DNA of 64,000 bases from Polynucleobacter asymbioticus (GTDB lineage Bacteria; Pseudomonadota; Gammaproteobacteria; Burkholderiales; Burkholderiaceae). The notes under the pieces are model-generated. The model saw only the letters and a list, made by a program, of their open reading frames with translations, was not told the DNA's origin and ran no database searches. The translations under genes and the position numbers were made by a program. Numbering within the stretch: position 1 is the stretch's first letter; the number at the start of each line of letters is the position of its first letter. The DNA lies in contig NZ_CP061297.1 of NCBI RefSeq assembly GCF_018687575.1, positions 1,060,821 to 1,124,820 on the forward strand. Reading direction: 5' to 3'. Of this stretch, positions 30,427 to 38,398 are shown in pieces.

Positions 30427-32085
30427 TTAAAGAGGCTTAACAGAACCACCAACTACCTTGGCTCCAAACTCTTTTTCTAATTGCTGAATAAATGGATCTT
30501 GAGCAATCATCTGCTCTGCGTTTTGTCTTTTCTCTTGATGAATCTGCGCATCGACTTTAGCAACTGTCTTGCCTTCCACTTCACCCTTCTCGATGACTAC
30601 TTTGATGGGTTTACCAAAGTGGGCAGTTAATGCATCAGCAAGACGACCTACAGAAGCCTCTAAAGCCAATTGCGGCATTGGTGTCACAACCGTAGCACGC
30701 ACGCCTGCTGGTGAATCTTCCCAATCTTGTAATTCTGTCTGAAATGCTAACTGTTGCACTAAACCTTTAACCGGCAACTGACGCATCAAGGCATGCCAGT
30801 CTGGGCGATCTGAGCTGGAGGCTACTGCAGCAGGCTTAGTTGCTGGTGCTGCAACTGGAGGTGCTGATGCTGCAGGGGCAGACCTCACTGGAGCAGCAGT
30901 TTGATTTGCTGGTGCGGAAGGTCTTGGTGCCGATGTTGCCGAAGCTACTGGCGGTGTGGAGTTGCCTGCTCTGCCTGGAGTTTCATTTCCGGGACGAAAG
31001 GCCAGCATGCGCAAGAGCGTCATGGCAAAGCCAGTTTGCTCATCTGGAGCTAGTGATAAATCTGGACGACTTGTAATGCTAATTTGGTAGAAGAGTTGTG
31101 CTTCTTCTTTTGTAAGCGCGCTAGCTAAGCGGCGAATCTCTGCCGCTTCTGGCCAATCCTCTAAAACTGATTCTGGAACGATTTGTGCGGCGGCAATTTT
31201 CTGAATGAGGCTTGATAGATCTGCCAGCGCTAATGAGAAAGACATGCTGCGCTCACCCATCTCATTTGAGATCGCTAGCAATGTCGCGCCATCTTTTGCA
31301 ATCAAGGCATCCAGAATGCGAATGAGATAAGCATCATCTAATGTACCAAGCATGCCGCGTACTGCTTCTTCAGAAACTTTGCCAGCGGCATATGCGATGG
31401 CTTGATCAGTCAACGATAAGGCATCACGCATCGAACCCTGTGCTGCTTTAGCTAAAACACGCAGTGCATTGGTTTCAGATTCGACTTTTTCTGCAGCGAG
31501 CACTTTTTCTAAATGCTCAACAATGAGTGGTACTGGCATTTGCTTGAGATTGAACTGCAAGCAACGGGACAGAATAGTTACTGGAATCTTTTGGGGATCA
31601 GTTGTCGCAAGTATGAACTTCACATGTTCAGGCGGCTCTTCGAGAGTCTTGAGCATGGCATTAAAGGCATGATTGGTGAGCATGTGCACCTCGTCAATCA
31701 TGTAGACCTTGTAACGCGCATTACTTGGAGCGTAGGCTGCCTTCTCTAATAGAGCGGCAATATCGTCTACCCCGCGATTACTCGCAGCATCCATCTCGAT
31801 ATAGTCAACAAAGCGTCCGGCATCGATTTCTAGGCAAGCTGGGCATTTTCCGCAGGGTTCTGAGGTCATGCGACCTTGGCCATCTTCCCCGGTGCAATTG
31901 AGGGCTTTGGCCATAATTCGGGCAATTGTGGTCTTTCCGACCCCGCGAGTGCCTGTAAAGAGCCAAGCGTGGTGTAGTCGACCTTGGTCTAAGGCATGGG
32001 TTAATGCCTTAACCACATGGTCTTGTCCTACCAATTGGGAGAAAGTTTTAGGGCGCCACGAACGGGCTAAAGCCAATGCTGTCAT
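30427..32085 (-). CDS. dnaX: DNA polymerase III subunits gamma and tau
   Basis: Clamp-loader ATPase. The AAA+ domain has Walker A GTRGVGKTT, zinc-binding cysteines (CGKCPAC), Walker B region MIDEVHML and sensor LATTDPQKIP; a Pro/Ala-rich linker (around residues 365-425) precedes a tau-like C-terminal domain. At 552 residues it is shorter than E. coli tau (643). I saw no obvious A-rich slippery site for a programmed frameshift but did not search exhaustively. Starts at ATG 32085, divergent from ffs. Confidence 0.95.
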   Translation of the reverse strand: MTALALARSWRPKTFSQLVGQDHVVKALTHALDQGRLHHAWLFTGTRGVGKTTIARIMAKALNCTGEDGQGRMTSEPCGKCPACLEIDAGRFVDYIEMDAASNRGVDDIAALLEKAAYAPSNARYKVYMIDEVHMLTNHAFNAMLKTLEEPPEHVKFILATTDPQKIPVTILSRCLQFNLKQMPVPLIVEHLEKVLAAEKVESETNALRVLAKAAQGSMRDALSLTDQAIAYAAGKVSEEAVRGMLGTLDDAYLIRILDALIAKDGATLLAISNEMGERSMSFSLALADLSSLIQKIAAAQIVPESVLEDWPEAAEIRRLASALTKEEAQLFYQISITSRPDLSLAPDEQTGFAMTLLRMLAFRPGNETPGRAGNSTPPVASATSAPRPSAPANQTAAPVRSAPAASAPPVAAPATKPAAVASSSDRPDWHALMRQLPVKGLVQQLAFQTELQDWEDSPAGVRATVVTPMPQLALEASVGRLADALTAHFGKPIKVVIEKGEVEGKTVAKVDAQIHQEKRQNAEQMIAQDPFIQQLEKEFGAKVVGGSVKPL

Positions 32086-32104
32086 GTATTACATTCTAAC
32101 AAGC

Positions 32105-32110
32105 TAAAAT
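32105..32110 (+). promoter_or_regulatory. ffs: -10 box of the SRP RNA gene
   Basis: TAAAAT ends six bases before the predicted RNA start at 32117. No good -35 box is visible, because the region upstream is the 5' end of dnaX on the other strand. Confidence 0.45.
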
Positions 32111-32116
32111 GGAATT

Positions 32117-32213
32117 GGACGGGCCTCCCCGCATGGCGGTTTGGATAACCTGGTCAGGTCGGGAACGAAGCAGCCAAACCCAATTCTGTCAGTGCCGGGG
32201 GTCGGGCTCGTCC
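32117..32213 (+). ncRNA. ffs: signal recognition particle RNA, small bacterial (4.5S) type
   Basis: The universal SRP core is present: the asymmetric-loop strand CTGGTCAGGTC, the tetraloop region GGGAACGAAGCAGCCA and the closing half AGTGCCGGGGGTCGGG. The ends pair (GGACG at 32117-32121 with CGTCC at 32209-32213), giving about 97 nt, the usual size for the hairpin that binds Ffh and FtsY. Divergent from dnaX, a common arrangement. Exact ends are inferred from the terminal helix. Confidence 0.93.
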
Positions 32214-32530
32214 ACCTTCCCCAAGCTAGATTTAGCCCTTTTACAGGATCTTTAAGACCCTGAAGATTCCCCAAATCATCCAAATAATCAATAAAACCAG
32301 CATGACCCTTGAATCCAAAGAGATTCGAAATAGCTTTAAATGCTTGTGAGAGCACTCGATAGAAAGTCGCATCCAAATCCCCGCTGTAGTCAGAAAGATT
32401 TAGCGTAGAGGTTTGGGGGCACAAATGAAATAGATTGGGGATGATTCAAGCGTAGGAAAAATTAATCAATTGCCTCGCTCTAAACCTTCAAGGCACAATA
32501 ACCATTCAATTACCTTTAGATTAAGAAGCC
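32214..32530. other. 317-bp stretch without a confident gene
   Basis: Between ffs and the ExoX-like gene. The minus strand stays open from 32424 (TTG) back through ffs to 32104; its first 60 codons look protein-like in composition, but the remainder is antisense to the SRP RNA. It may be the remnant of a lost gene. No clear promoter or terminator was identified here. Confidence 0.4.
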
Positions 32531-33187
32531 ATGCCCCAAGCCATTATTTTCGATGTAGAAGCAACCGATAAGAACAATGCCGTCATTATTGAGGCCGCTT
32601 CTTTGGATGTGACCTCGATTAATCCACTTGCGGTCGGCAATCCTTGGGTTCAACGTTACAACCCTGGTAAGCCCATTAGCTTAGGTGCTTTAGCTACCCA
32701 CCACATCATGGATGAAGAGTTGGTGAATTGCCCTGCTAGCACTTCATTTAGGTTACCTGCTGGCACTAAATACATCATTGGTCATAGCGTGGATTTTGAC
32801 TGGGAAGCTATTGGTAAGCCTGAAGTAAAGCGCATTTGCACTCTTGCTCTCGCTCGCAGCCTCTGGCCTGAGTTGGATAGCCATACTCAAAGCGCACTGC
32901 TCTATTACTTTGAAAGAGCTACTGCTCGTGAACAACTGCGCGATGCGCATAGCGCATTAGCAGATGTGTGGATCTGCTCCAAGATATTGGGTCAAATCAT
33001 TGAGAAGCTGAATCCATCCTCTTTGGATGCTTTATGGGAAATGTCTGAGAAAGCCCGCATTCCGACGATCATGCCCTTTGGCAAGCACAAGGGTGAACTG
33101 ATTAGCCAAGTGCCCTCTGACTACAAGCAATGGATGCTCCGCCAAGATAACGTCTCTGAATATCTGCGCAAAGCCTTACAAGGCTAA
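32531..33187 (+). CDS. ExoX-like DEDDh 3'-5' exonuclease
   Basis: DnaQ-superfamily nuclease most like exodeoxyribonuclease X. Asp8 and Glu10 in FDVEATD, the HSVDFDWEA block and HSALADVWI (His and Asp) supply the DEDDh residues. The C-terminal PFGKHKGELISQVPSDYKQW is the small domain found in ExoX, where it follows the nuclease. Length 218 matches ExoX (220). The start is ATG 32531. It is a single plus-strand gene ending four bases from the convergent yqhA-like gene. Confidence 0.87.
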   Translation: MPQAIIFDVEATDKNNAVIIEAASLDVTSINPLAVGNPWVQRYNPGKPISLGALATHHIMDEELVNCPASTSFRLPAGTKYIIGHSVDFDWEAIGKPEVKRICTLALARSLWPELDSHTQSALLYYFERATAREQLRDAHSALADVWICSKILGQIIEKLNPSSLDALWEMSEKARIPTIMPFGKHKGELISQVPSDYKQWMLRQDNVSEYLRKALQG

Positions 33188-33191
33188 TTTT

Positions 33192-33734
33192 TTAGTGTTG
33201 CTTATGTGCTGAGGTGACTAGCTTTTCCGTGTAAGCAATCGCTACCGCTGACAGCACAAAGGTAATGTGGATTAAGGTTTGCCACATCAAGGTTTTTTCA
33301 TCATAGGATGCTGCGTTGATGAAAGTCTTGAGCAAGTGGATTGATGAAATACCAATGATGGCGGTGGCTAGCTTTACCTTCAGTACGCCCGCATTTACAT
33401 GAGATAGCCATTCTGGTTGATCTGGATGGTTCTGTAACTCCAAACGAGAAACAAAGGTTTCCCATCCACCCACGATGACCATGACCAACAGGTTGGAGAT
33501 CATGACTACATCGATTAATCCCAGCACCACCAACATGAGAGCAGTTTCAGTCATAGACTTATCTGCCATCATGCTAATGAGATGTACCAGCTCTAACCAG
33601 AACTGCCAAACATAAACGCCTTGAGCAACAATCAGACCAATGTAGAGTGGCGCCTGTAACCAGCGGGACATAAATATCCAGCGTGGTAGTGGACGTAATT
33701 TTTTATCTATGTAGGTTTGCTTGTCATCGATCAT
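33192..33734 (-). CDS. YqhA family (UPF0114) membrane protein
   Basis: Integral membrane protein of unknown function, 180 residues with about four membrane segments (around residues 25-50, 63-90, 117-135 and 150-168). The family blocks [41 protein letters not shown] (in part) and [18 protein letters not shown] are clear. It starts at ATG 33734. A large palindrome lies upstream at 33810-33867, between this gene and the small membrane-peptide gene. Confidence 0.88.
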   Translation of the reverse strand: MIDDKQTYIDKKLRPLPRWIFMSRWLQAPLYIGLIVAQGVYVWQFWLELVHLISMMADKSMTETALMLVVLGLIDVVMISNLLVMVIVGGWETFVSRLELQNHPDQPEWLSHVNAGVLKVKLATAIIGISSIHLLKTFINAASYDEKTLMWQTLIHITFVLSAVAIAYTEKLVTSAHKQH

Positions 33735-33809
33735 GCTTGGATTTTATCCACATTTATGACATTTTTATAATCTCATTACACCTATCTTATGTAGGGTAAT
33801 TCCGATGAC

Positions 33810-33867
33810 TGCTGCCTTTACTAGGGAATAAGGAATCCGTGATTTCCTTATTCCCCTTCCAGGCAGC
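33810..33867. repeat. 58-bp imperfect palindrome
   Basis: A perfect 12-bp inverted repeat, GGGAATAAGGAA (33824-33835) with TTCCTTATTCCC (33844-33855) around an 8-base loop, is enclosed by a second pair, GCTGCC (33810-33815) and GGCAGC (33862-33867). No T run follows on either strand, so it is not a standard intrinsic terminator. It lies 18 bp after the stop of the small membrane-peptide gene on the minus strand, where it could stabilise or end that transcript. Confidence 0.8.
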
Positions 33868-33884
33868 TGCTTATTCTCTTTTTC

Positions 33885-34016
33885 TTACTGGTACTTACGG
33901 CTAAATACCTGGGTATTGCTACGCTCACTGCGCTTGGTATTTTTCAATACTGCGCAATAAGACAAAACTACGATTACTGCGAATGAGATGCCGTTGAAGT
34001 TGTTTAATAGTTCCAT
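33885..34016 (-). CDS. 43-residue single-span membrane peptide, unknown
   Basis: A short frame starting at ATG 34016 with a perfect AAGGAG seven bases upstream. The product has one hydrophobic stretch (GISFAVIVVLSYCAVL, about residues 9-24), then a positively charged tail (KNTKRSERS...FSRKYQ), so it would insert with the C-terminus in the cytoplasm. The layout resembles small cytochrome-oxidase-associated (CcoQ-like) subunits, but no oxidase gene is near, so I do not assign it. It lies 54 bp downstream of umuC on the same strand and is followed by a large palindrome. Confidence 0.6.
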   Translation of the reverse strand: MELLNNFNGISFAVIVVLSYCAVLKNTKRSERSNTQVFSRKYQ

Positions 34017-34045
34017 TTGATTTCTCCTTGTTTACTTTTTATTTG

Positions 34046-34069
34046 CTTAGTTAATTACTTAGTTAATTA
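34046..34069. repeat. 12-bp tandem duplication after umuC
   Basis: CTTAGTTAATTA occurs twice in succession (34046-34057 and 34058-34069), then continues with CTTA into the umuC stop. It supplies several in-phase stop codons in the 54-bp umuC spacer. It is probably a slippage product. Confidence 0.7.
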
Positions 34070-34070
34070 C

Positions 34071-35372
34071 TTATCGTGCTACCGGTAATTCATCCCACTG
34101 CGTGGTGTAGTTTGGTGATCTATTGCCTGATCGCATTTGCCAGTCTTGCTTCGTGCCGGATGCTGCAGTTTTGATGACGGCATTACCAAAGCGACTATTG
34201 ATTGAGTCCATCGCCTTCATCAATCCGGCAGACTTACCCTTAACTTCCATGTCATCAAATAATGATTGCTGCATGGTGGGCTTGTCGGCCAAGAGATTGA
34301 GAATGACGCCTGCTTTCTTGTACTTAAAGCCGGTCTTGTAGATTTGCTTTAGCCCTTTTAATGCGGCGCTGGTGAGTGTTAAGGTGTTATCGCTTGGATC
34401 ACTCAGAACCACTGTGATGCTTTGATGGTGCTGTGGCTCAAATGGCTTATGTGGATTGGTTTGCACAAAAATAGTGAGTGCGCCCGTGACTGACTTTTGG
34501 CTCCTGAGTTTCTCGGCACCTCTTGCAGCGTGCGTAGCTACAGACTCAGCCAACTCCTCCATGGAAGTCACTGGCTTACCAAAGCTTCTTGAAGAAATAA
34601 TCTGTTGTTTAGCTGGCGCCACTTCTTCAAGCTGCAAGCAAGATACGCCACGCAACTCATAACAAATGCGCTCAATCACCACACCAAATTGTTGGCGCAT
34701 GGCTTGTGGTGAGACTTGTACTAGATCAAAGACGCTATTGATCTTGAGTTCTTTGAGCTTCTTAGCCGTCTTGCCGCCAATACCCCACACTTCACCTACC
34801 GCTGTCTCTGCCATCCATTGATAGAGTGCTTCTTTTGACATAGAGCTGATGTCACATACACCTGCAAACTGAGGATTCTTTTTAGCTAAGTGATTAGCTA
34901 ACTTAGCAAGCGTCTTGCTAGCACCGATGCCTACGCATACAGGTAAGCCTGTAGTGTCCTTAACATCTTGCTTGATGATTTGGCCCAAGCTAGTCGGGTC
35001 AGCATATTGCTTGAGTACTGTCTCAATCCGGAGAAAGCTCTCATCAATACTGTAAACCTCTAAATTGGGTGTGAACTTTCTTAAGACTTCGACTACCCTG
35101 CCGCTCATATCGCCATACAAGGTGTAGTTGGATGAATAAGCTTGGATGCCATGCTGCTTAGCCAGATCTTTCATCTGAAACCAGGGTGTACCCATCTTCA
35201 CGCCCAAGGCTTTCACTTCAGCACTACGCGCCACTGCGCAACCATCGTTATTAGATAGCACTACCATTGGTACATCTTCCAACTTGGGAGCAAATACGCG
35301 CTCGCAAGAGACGTAGAAGTTGTTCACATCTACGAGCGCAAAGAGTTGATTGGTTTGGCCAGCTTGGTTCAT
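34071..35372 (-). CDS. umuC: Y-family DNA polymerase V catalytic subunit UmuC
   Basis: Error-prone translesion polymerase used in the SOS response. Y-family motifs are visible: [15 protein letters not shown] with the first catalytic Asp, [19 protein letters not shown] with the second acidic pair, and [17 protein letters not shown]. The thumb/little finger follow, and the UmuC-specific C-terminus is near 430 residues (normal 422). The ATG at 35372 overlaps the umuD stop by four bases. Controlled by the SOS box at 35880. Confidence 0.94.
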   Translation of the reverse strand: MNQAGQTNQLFALVDVNNFYVSCERVFAPKLEDVPMVVLSNNDGCAVARSAEVKALGVKMGTPWFQMKDLAKQHGIQAYSSNYTLYGDMSGRVVEVLRKFTPNLEVYSIDESFLRIETVLKQYADPTSLGQIIKQDVKDTTGLPVCVGIGASKTLAKLANHLAKKNPQFAGVCDISSMSKEALYQWMAETAVGEVWGIGGKTAKKLKELKINSVFDLVQVSPQAMRQQFGVVIERICYELRGVSCLQLEEVAPAKQQIISSRSFGKPVTSMEELAESVATHAARGAEKLRSQKSVTGALTIFVQTNPHKPFEPQHHQSITVVLSDPSDNTLTLTSAALKGLKQIYKTGFKYKKAGVILNLLADKPTMQQSLFDDMEVKGKSAGLMKAMDSINSRFGNAVIKTAASGTKQDWQMRSGNRSPNYTTQWDELPVAR

Positions 35373-35866
35373 GCGGACCTGCCGTTTCTACTGCTGGCAT
35401 GGCTGTACTTGCGTACTACCCCCACGACTACACCCCAAATTTGGAGTTCGCTGTTCTCATTAAAGGTAATGGGCTCGTAATTGGGGTTCTCTGGCTGGAG
35501 TTCAGTTTTTCCACGTAATTGATAGAGTCGCTTGATGGTGTACTCGTCATCCACTACGGCAACCACGATATCTTTATGTTTTGGCTTGAGGGCTTTATCG
35601 ACAACCACCTTATCGCCGTCACAAATACCCGCGCCCATCATCGAATCACCCTTGACGGTGAACATGAAGGTGGCTGGCTTGTTTTGGACTAAATAGTGGT
35701 TTAAATCGAGACCTTCCTCCGCATAATCCGCGGCTGGGCTCGGAAATCCCGCTGAAATGCGGTGGCTCAGGAGCTTGAACTCATAGGCACCATTGACTGC
35801 CAGGGCTTGTGGGGCCTGGGTCAGAGTGCTTTCTGAGGAGCTTTGTGGAAGTGCGATAAGTGCCAT
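35369..35866 (-). CDS. umuD: UmuD-type self-cleaving S24 peptidase
   Basis: RecA-stimulated auto-proteolytic partner of UmuC. The cleavage site is Ala39-Gly40 ([11 protein letters not shown]), the nucleophile Ser75 (GDSMMGAG) and the general base Lys112 (YTIKRLYQL); the 37-residue Ser-Lys spacing matches E. coli UmuD. At 165 residues it has a longer N-terminal arm than the E. coli protein (139). No DNA-binding domain is present, which excludes LexA. Starts at ATG 35866. Confidence 0.94.
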   Translation of the reverse strand: MALIALPQSSSESTLTQAPQALAVNGAYEFKLLSHRISAGFPSPAADYAEEGLDLNHYLVQNKPATFMFTVKGDSMMGAGICDGDKVVVDKALKPKHKDIVVAVVDDEYTIKRLYQLRGKTELQPENPNYEPITFNENSELQIWGVVVGVVRKYSHASSRNGRSA

Positions 35867-35879
35867 GGGTTCTAATATA

Positions 35880-35895
35880 CTGTATATCTATACAG
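35880..35895. promoter_or_regulatory. SOS box (LexA operator) of umuDC
   Basis: CTGTATATCTATACAG, a match to the CTGT-N8-ACAG operator with a nearly perfect palindrome, lies 14 bases upstream of the umuD start. It predicts LexA repression and induction by DNA damage. Confidence 0.93.
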
Positions 35896-36039
35896 TATTT
35901 CAATACCCAGGCCTTATTTTTTCAAAAACGTGGTTTTTGACCCCTTTTTAGAGGGGGCTGGCAAAACAAGCGCTGCAATTGACCCAAAAGTAGGCGCCTC
36001 AAAAAAATCCGCTGAAAAGTACTGAGACCCAATTACAAA

Positions 36040-36054
36040 GGGGTATGAGTCCCC
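36040..36054 (-). terminator. weak hairpin after the SHOCT lipoprotein gene
   Basis: GGGG-TATGAGT-CCCC lies immediately after the stop codon at 36056-36058; on the minus strand it is followed by TTTGT. The short stem makes it a weak terminator candidate. Confidence 0.35.
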
Positions 36055-36055
36055 A

Positions 36056-36631
36056 TTACATATTTTTTAAGATTTCTGCTTTCTTCTTGGCATATTCTTG
36101 ATTCGTAATTAAGCCTTTTTGCAGCATCACATTTAACTCTTCCAATGTTTTTAACGCAGTCGAATTCTTTGTATTTACTTCGGAAGATACACCTGCAGTA
36201 TTACTAGATTTAACAGGACTTACTTGGGGCGTTGCAGTGGATTGCTCACCATCTTGATTGGGGGTATTGGGCTGATAAGGAGCCGCAGGACAATTACGAT
36301 CCACTCCCATTTGCTGCAGACGATCATATCTTGCCTTAGCTGCACGCTCTTCTATGGTTGGTGTATCACCTATATTCATAAAGAACCAAGGGATTCCAAG
36401 AGTAAATAGTCCAGCCACCCCCAGTGCAGCATTGGTTCCCGTCTGCCTATTCTTATCACCGTTCGCCTGTAGTTGGGCGGTAATCATCTGTTGCATCTCA
36501 TTCGCAATAGCATCACAGCTCAAAGTACTGTCTCCAGCTTGAGCGACTGGAACGGTAATGGGAACGGTAGTAGTGCAACCTAGAGAAATTAGCGAAACTG
36601 CTGCCATACTCACTGTAATCTTTTTAATCAT
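36056..36631 (-). CDS. lipoprotein with C-terminal SHOCT-like domain
   Basis: A 191-residue predicted lipoprotein: signal peptide with lipobox SLGC (Cys near residue 19), then a region with a hydrophobic stretch (AALGVAGLFTLGIPWFFMNI) around residues 68-88, a Ser/Thr/Pro-rich linker, and a final 30 residues (LEELNVMLQKGLITNQEYAKKKAEIL) matching the SHOCT short C-terminal domain. Function is unknown; SHOCT domains are often found on oligomerising membrane proteins. Starts at ATG 36631. A TATAAT-like box sits about 95 bases upstream at 36728-36733. Confidence 0.75.
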   Translation of the reverse strand: MIKKITVSMAAVSLISLGCTTTVPITVPVAQAGDSTLSCDAIANEMQQMITAQLQANGDKNRQTGTNAALGVAGLFTLGIPWFFMNIGDTPTIEERAAKARYDRLQQMGVDRNCPAAPYQPNTPNQDGEQSTATPQVSPVKSSNTAGVSSEVNTKNSTALKTLEELNVMLQKGLITNQEYAKKKAEILKNM

Positions 36632-36860
36632 TCCCTACTTTCGTGATATTTAAAGCGCATGAAATTAGCAGCAACTATTGCGCAACATTATTTAACTTTT
36701 GGAATATTTAATAAATATTTGGCATTTATTATACAAATTCACCACCCTGATTCATATGCTTTTTATAGTGAATTAGCTTTAATGTGATGAGCCCAAAATT
36801 GAGAGCGGGCAAAAATCACCAGAAAGTGTCTTGAAGTGGTCAAAAGCGGACTATTGGCGC

Positions 36861-36890
36861 CAAAAGAAAACCACCCGGAGGTGGTTAAGG
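36861..36890 (-). terminator. terminator in repeat copy 1
   Basis: On the minus strand, AACCACC and GGTGGTT (36880-36886 pairing with 36869-36875) enclose TCCG and are followed by TTCTTTT. It begins eight bases after the stop of the 38-codon frame and is identical in the second repeat. Confidence 0.8.
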
Positions 36891-36893
36891 CAA

Positions 36894-37010
36894 TCAACAA
36901 AAAGCAAACGCCAGGATGGCGGGATCATCCAAGAAGACGTTCGAGGTGTAAATACTTGCCCGATATAGCCAGGCATGCCCTACTTCGATCATCTCGATTA
37001 CTCGCTCCAT
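36894..37010 (-). CDS. 38-residue repeated small protein, copy 1
   Basis: Begins MERVIEMIEVGHAWLYRA, continues with SIYTSNVFLDDPA and ends ILAFAFC before TGA. It differs from copy 2 at two residues (Met/Ile at 7, Val/Ala at 25). Of the eight base differences inside the frame, seven fall on third positions, so the minus-strand frame appears to be under selection as protein. No Shine-Dalgarno sequence is seen; it lies 33 bases after the stop of the lipoprotein gene at 37043 and just before a terminator. Function unknown. Confidence 0.55.
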   Translation of the reverse strand: MERVIEMIEVGHAWLYRASIYTSNVFLDDPAILAFAFC

Positions 37011-37042
37011 TAGCCGAGGTAATCCGCTTAAGATACTTAACT

Positions 37043-37627
37043 CTATTTTGCTGGCTTTTGTGTGGGTGAAGGCTCAGCTTGCGCCCGACGTATAAAGATT
37101 GCATTACCAATCTTGCTGAAGGCGTCTTCATATACCTTTGAATTTACTATAGGCATATCTTGATTTTCGCGCTGACCCAAAGAGCCCGACATATTCTTCC
37201 TATGAACAAAATTTAACCTTACACGGGTTCTCTTTGGACCAAGCTCTTCAACAGTAGCTGTCACCACTTTTTTTTCTTCAACACTAACCGCAGCCGTTCT
37301 TTTATCAGCATTAAAAATACCGTTAAGAATCTGGGTCATCATAGGGGTGGTTAAGTCAACCTGCGGCCCTGATTCAATATGGCGCGTAGGTGATTCTGCT
37401 GTAATAAATCCCGTATCCAAACTGGCAGAGCCAATAATGTAGCCCTGATCTTGCAAGACAGACATTACGGAGTTGAATGTAACCCTCTTATCAGCCTCAA
37501 ATGTTTGGGATTGAATAGCCTGAATCTCGAGCGACGTCATTTGAAGTTTATTTTGAGGCTGATTCGCTGGCATTACACAACCAGCCAATGCACCCAGAAT
37601 AGCTAAAGCGGAGATGGCAATTTTCAT
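37043..37627 (-). CDS. predicted lipoprotein, unknown
   Basis: A 194-residue protein whose signal peptide ends in the lipobox ALAGC (Cys about residue 17). The mature part has a mixed alpha/beta look (QTFEADKRVTFNSVMSVLQDQGY, VTATVEELGPKRTRVRLNFVHRK in pieces), a pattern seen in periplasmic domains of unknown function; I cannot name it. I start at ATG 37627 because the upstream 25 codons encode no leader. It begins ten bases after the stop of the BamE-like gene, so the two are co-transcribed, and both lie between the two direct repeats. Confidence 0.75.
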   Translation of the reverse strand: MKIAISALAILGALAGCVMPANQPQNKLQMTSLEIQAIQSQTFEADKRVTFNSVMSVLQDQGYIIGSASLDTGFITAESPTRHIESGPQVDLTTPMMTQILNGIFNADKRTAAVSVEEKKVVTATVEELGPKRTRVRLNFVHRKNMSGSLGQRENQDMPIVNSKVYEDAFSKIGNAIFIRRAQAEPSPTQKPAK

Positions 37628-37637
37628 TTTGCGAGAC

Positions 37638-38060
37638 TTAGAACTTGGTCTGATTGTATGCAAAATCTCTGACCCTACCCTTTTCATCGAGCTTAATAAC
37701 AATGGTTAATGTCTTTTGGGTTCTGCTAGCTATTGCATTTCTATTTGAGGGGTACCACAAAAAACCTTGACCCTGAGATGTTGTTGCCATTCCTTCTGTG
37801 GATACTTTCTCGTACACCCAAACCTCTCTTCGCTTATCGTCAGTAGTAATCATATTTGGAGACCCAAGTACGCTGACTACATCCGCAGAGCTCATTCCAA
37901 CCTTAATTTCTTTTTGCACCGTTCCGACTGAGAGATTGCTCGCCTCGCCTTGAGCGGCATTAATATCCTTTTGCTGATCCGCCAAAGAGGTGGGATAACA
38001 GCCAGATAAAAGCTGTAAAGCAAAGATTAAGAAGCCAACTTTAATAGCGCGTATCAACAT
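37638..38060 (-). CDS. SmpA/BamE-like (OmlA domain) lipoprotein
   Basis: A 140-residue predicted lipoprotein with lipobox LLSGC (Cys about residue 21). The domain around KVGMSSADVVSVLGSPNMI and REVWVYEK fits the SmpA/OmlA (BamE) fold, in which a repeat of similar turns binds other outer-membrane proteins. The start is ATG 38060 (GGAA six bases upstream) rather than a TTG at 38072. It is first of a two-lipoprotein unit between the direct repeats. It is unlikely to be the essential BamE itself because it lacks the usual context, but I am not certain. Confidence 0.75.
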   Translation of the reverse strand: MLIRAIKVGFLIFALQLLSGCYPTSLADQQKDINAAQGEASNLSVGTVQKEIKVGMSSADVVSVLGSPNMITTDDKRREVWVYEKVSTEGMATTSQGQGFLWYPSNRNAIASRTQKTLTIVIKLDEKGRVRDFAYNQTKF

Positions 38061-38248
38061 AATAATTTCCAAATAAAGATAGTTTCATAAATCGTTAAAT
38101 TGCCATTAGATAGCAGACGAGGTAGCGTAACAATAAATTAATGCCAATATGGTTAGGAATTGTATAAGCTTTTAGCGGAAGTTAATGCATCAAAACCCTA
38201 AAGGCCTGCCATACCCCCTAGAAGTCAGACCCAAGCAATTGAGACCTG

Positions 38249-38277
38249 CAAAAGAAAACCACCCGGAGGTGGTTAAG
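38249..38277 (-). terminator. terminator in repeat copy 2
   Basis: Same sequence as in copy 1: AACCACC/GGTGGTT stem with TCCG loop then a T-rich run on the minus strand. It would end the DUF1993 transcript after the 38-codon frame. Confidence 0.8.
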
Positions 38278-38281
38278 GCAA

Positions 38282-38398
38282 TCAACAAAAAGCAAACGCC
38301 AGGATGGCGGGATCATCCAAGAATGCATTGGAGGTATAGATACTTGCCCGATACAGCCAGGCATGCCCTACTTCGATAATCTCGATTACTCGCTCCAT
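38282..38398 (-). CDS. 38-residue repeated small protein, copy 2
   Basis: Begins MERVIEIIEVGHAWLYRA, continues with SIYTSNAFLDDPA and ends ILAFAFC before TGA. Its ATG overlaps the stop of the DUF1993 gene (TAATG), an arrangement that allows re-initiation without a separate ribosome site. The peptide has an amphipathic start, three aromatic residues and a terminal Cys. A paralogue is at 36894-37010. I do not recognise the family. Confidence 0.6.
   Translation of the reverse strand: MERVIEIIEVGHAWLYRASIYTSNAFLDDPAILAFAFC

Larger units (their letters stand above)
36861..37024. repeat. 164-bp direct repeat, copy 1
   Basis: Matches 38249-38412 over 164 bases without gaps, with eight mismatches (about 95 percent identity). 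It contains, on the minus strand, four leftover codons of the DUF1993 gene end (Asp-Tyr-Leu-Gly-stop), a 38-codon frame and a terminator. Copy 1 has the leftover codons without the gene, so it looks like the derived copy. Confidence 0.93.

Noticed and set aside
30427..32085. Programmed frameshift in dnaX giving a short gamma subunit
   Set aside because: No A-rich slippery heptamer with a following hairpin was noticed in the relevant part, although I did not search every codon.
34071..35895. umuDC as part of a plasmid or integrated element
   Set aside because: No integrase, attachment repeats or mobility genes are near and the surrounding genes are chromosomal housekeeping types.
36870..36896. 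TGA at the end of the 38-codon frame read as selenocysteine (Cys-Sec) with the nearby hairpin as SECIS
   Set aside because: The hairpin is followed by a T run and is a good terminator, the frame would end only two codons later, and no selA/selB is in the window. selD alone does not support it.
36836..38379. Plus-strand open frames across both repeat copies (36836-37069 and 38185-38379)
   Set aside because: They share a segment because the DNA is repeated, but the base differences change the amino acids in several places and one frame stops earlier. The minus-strand frame explains the substitution pattern better.
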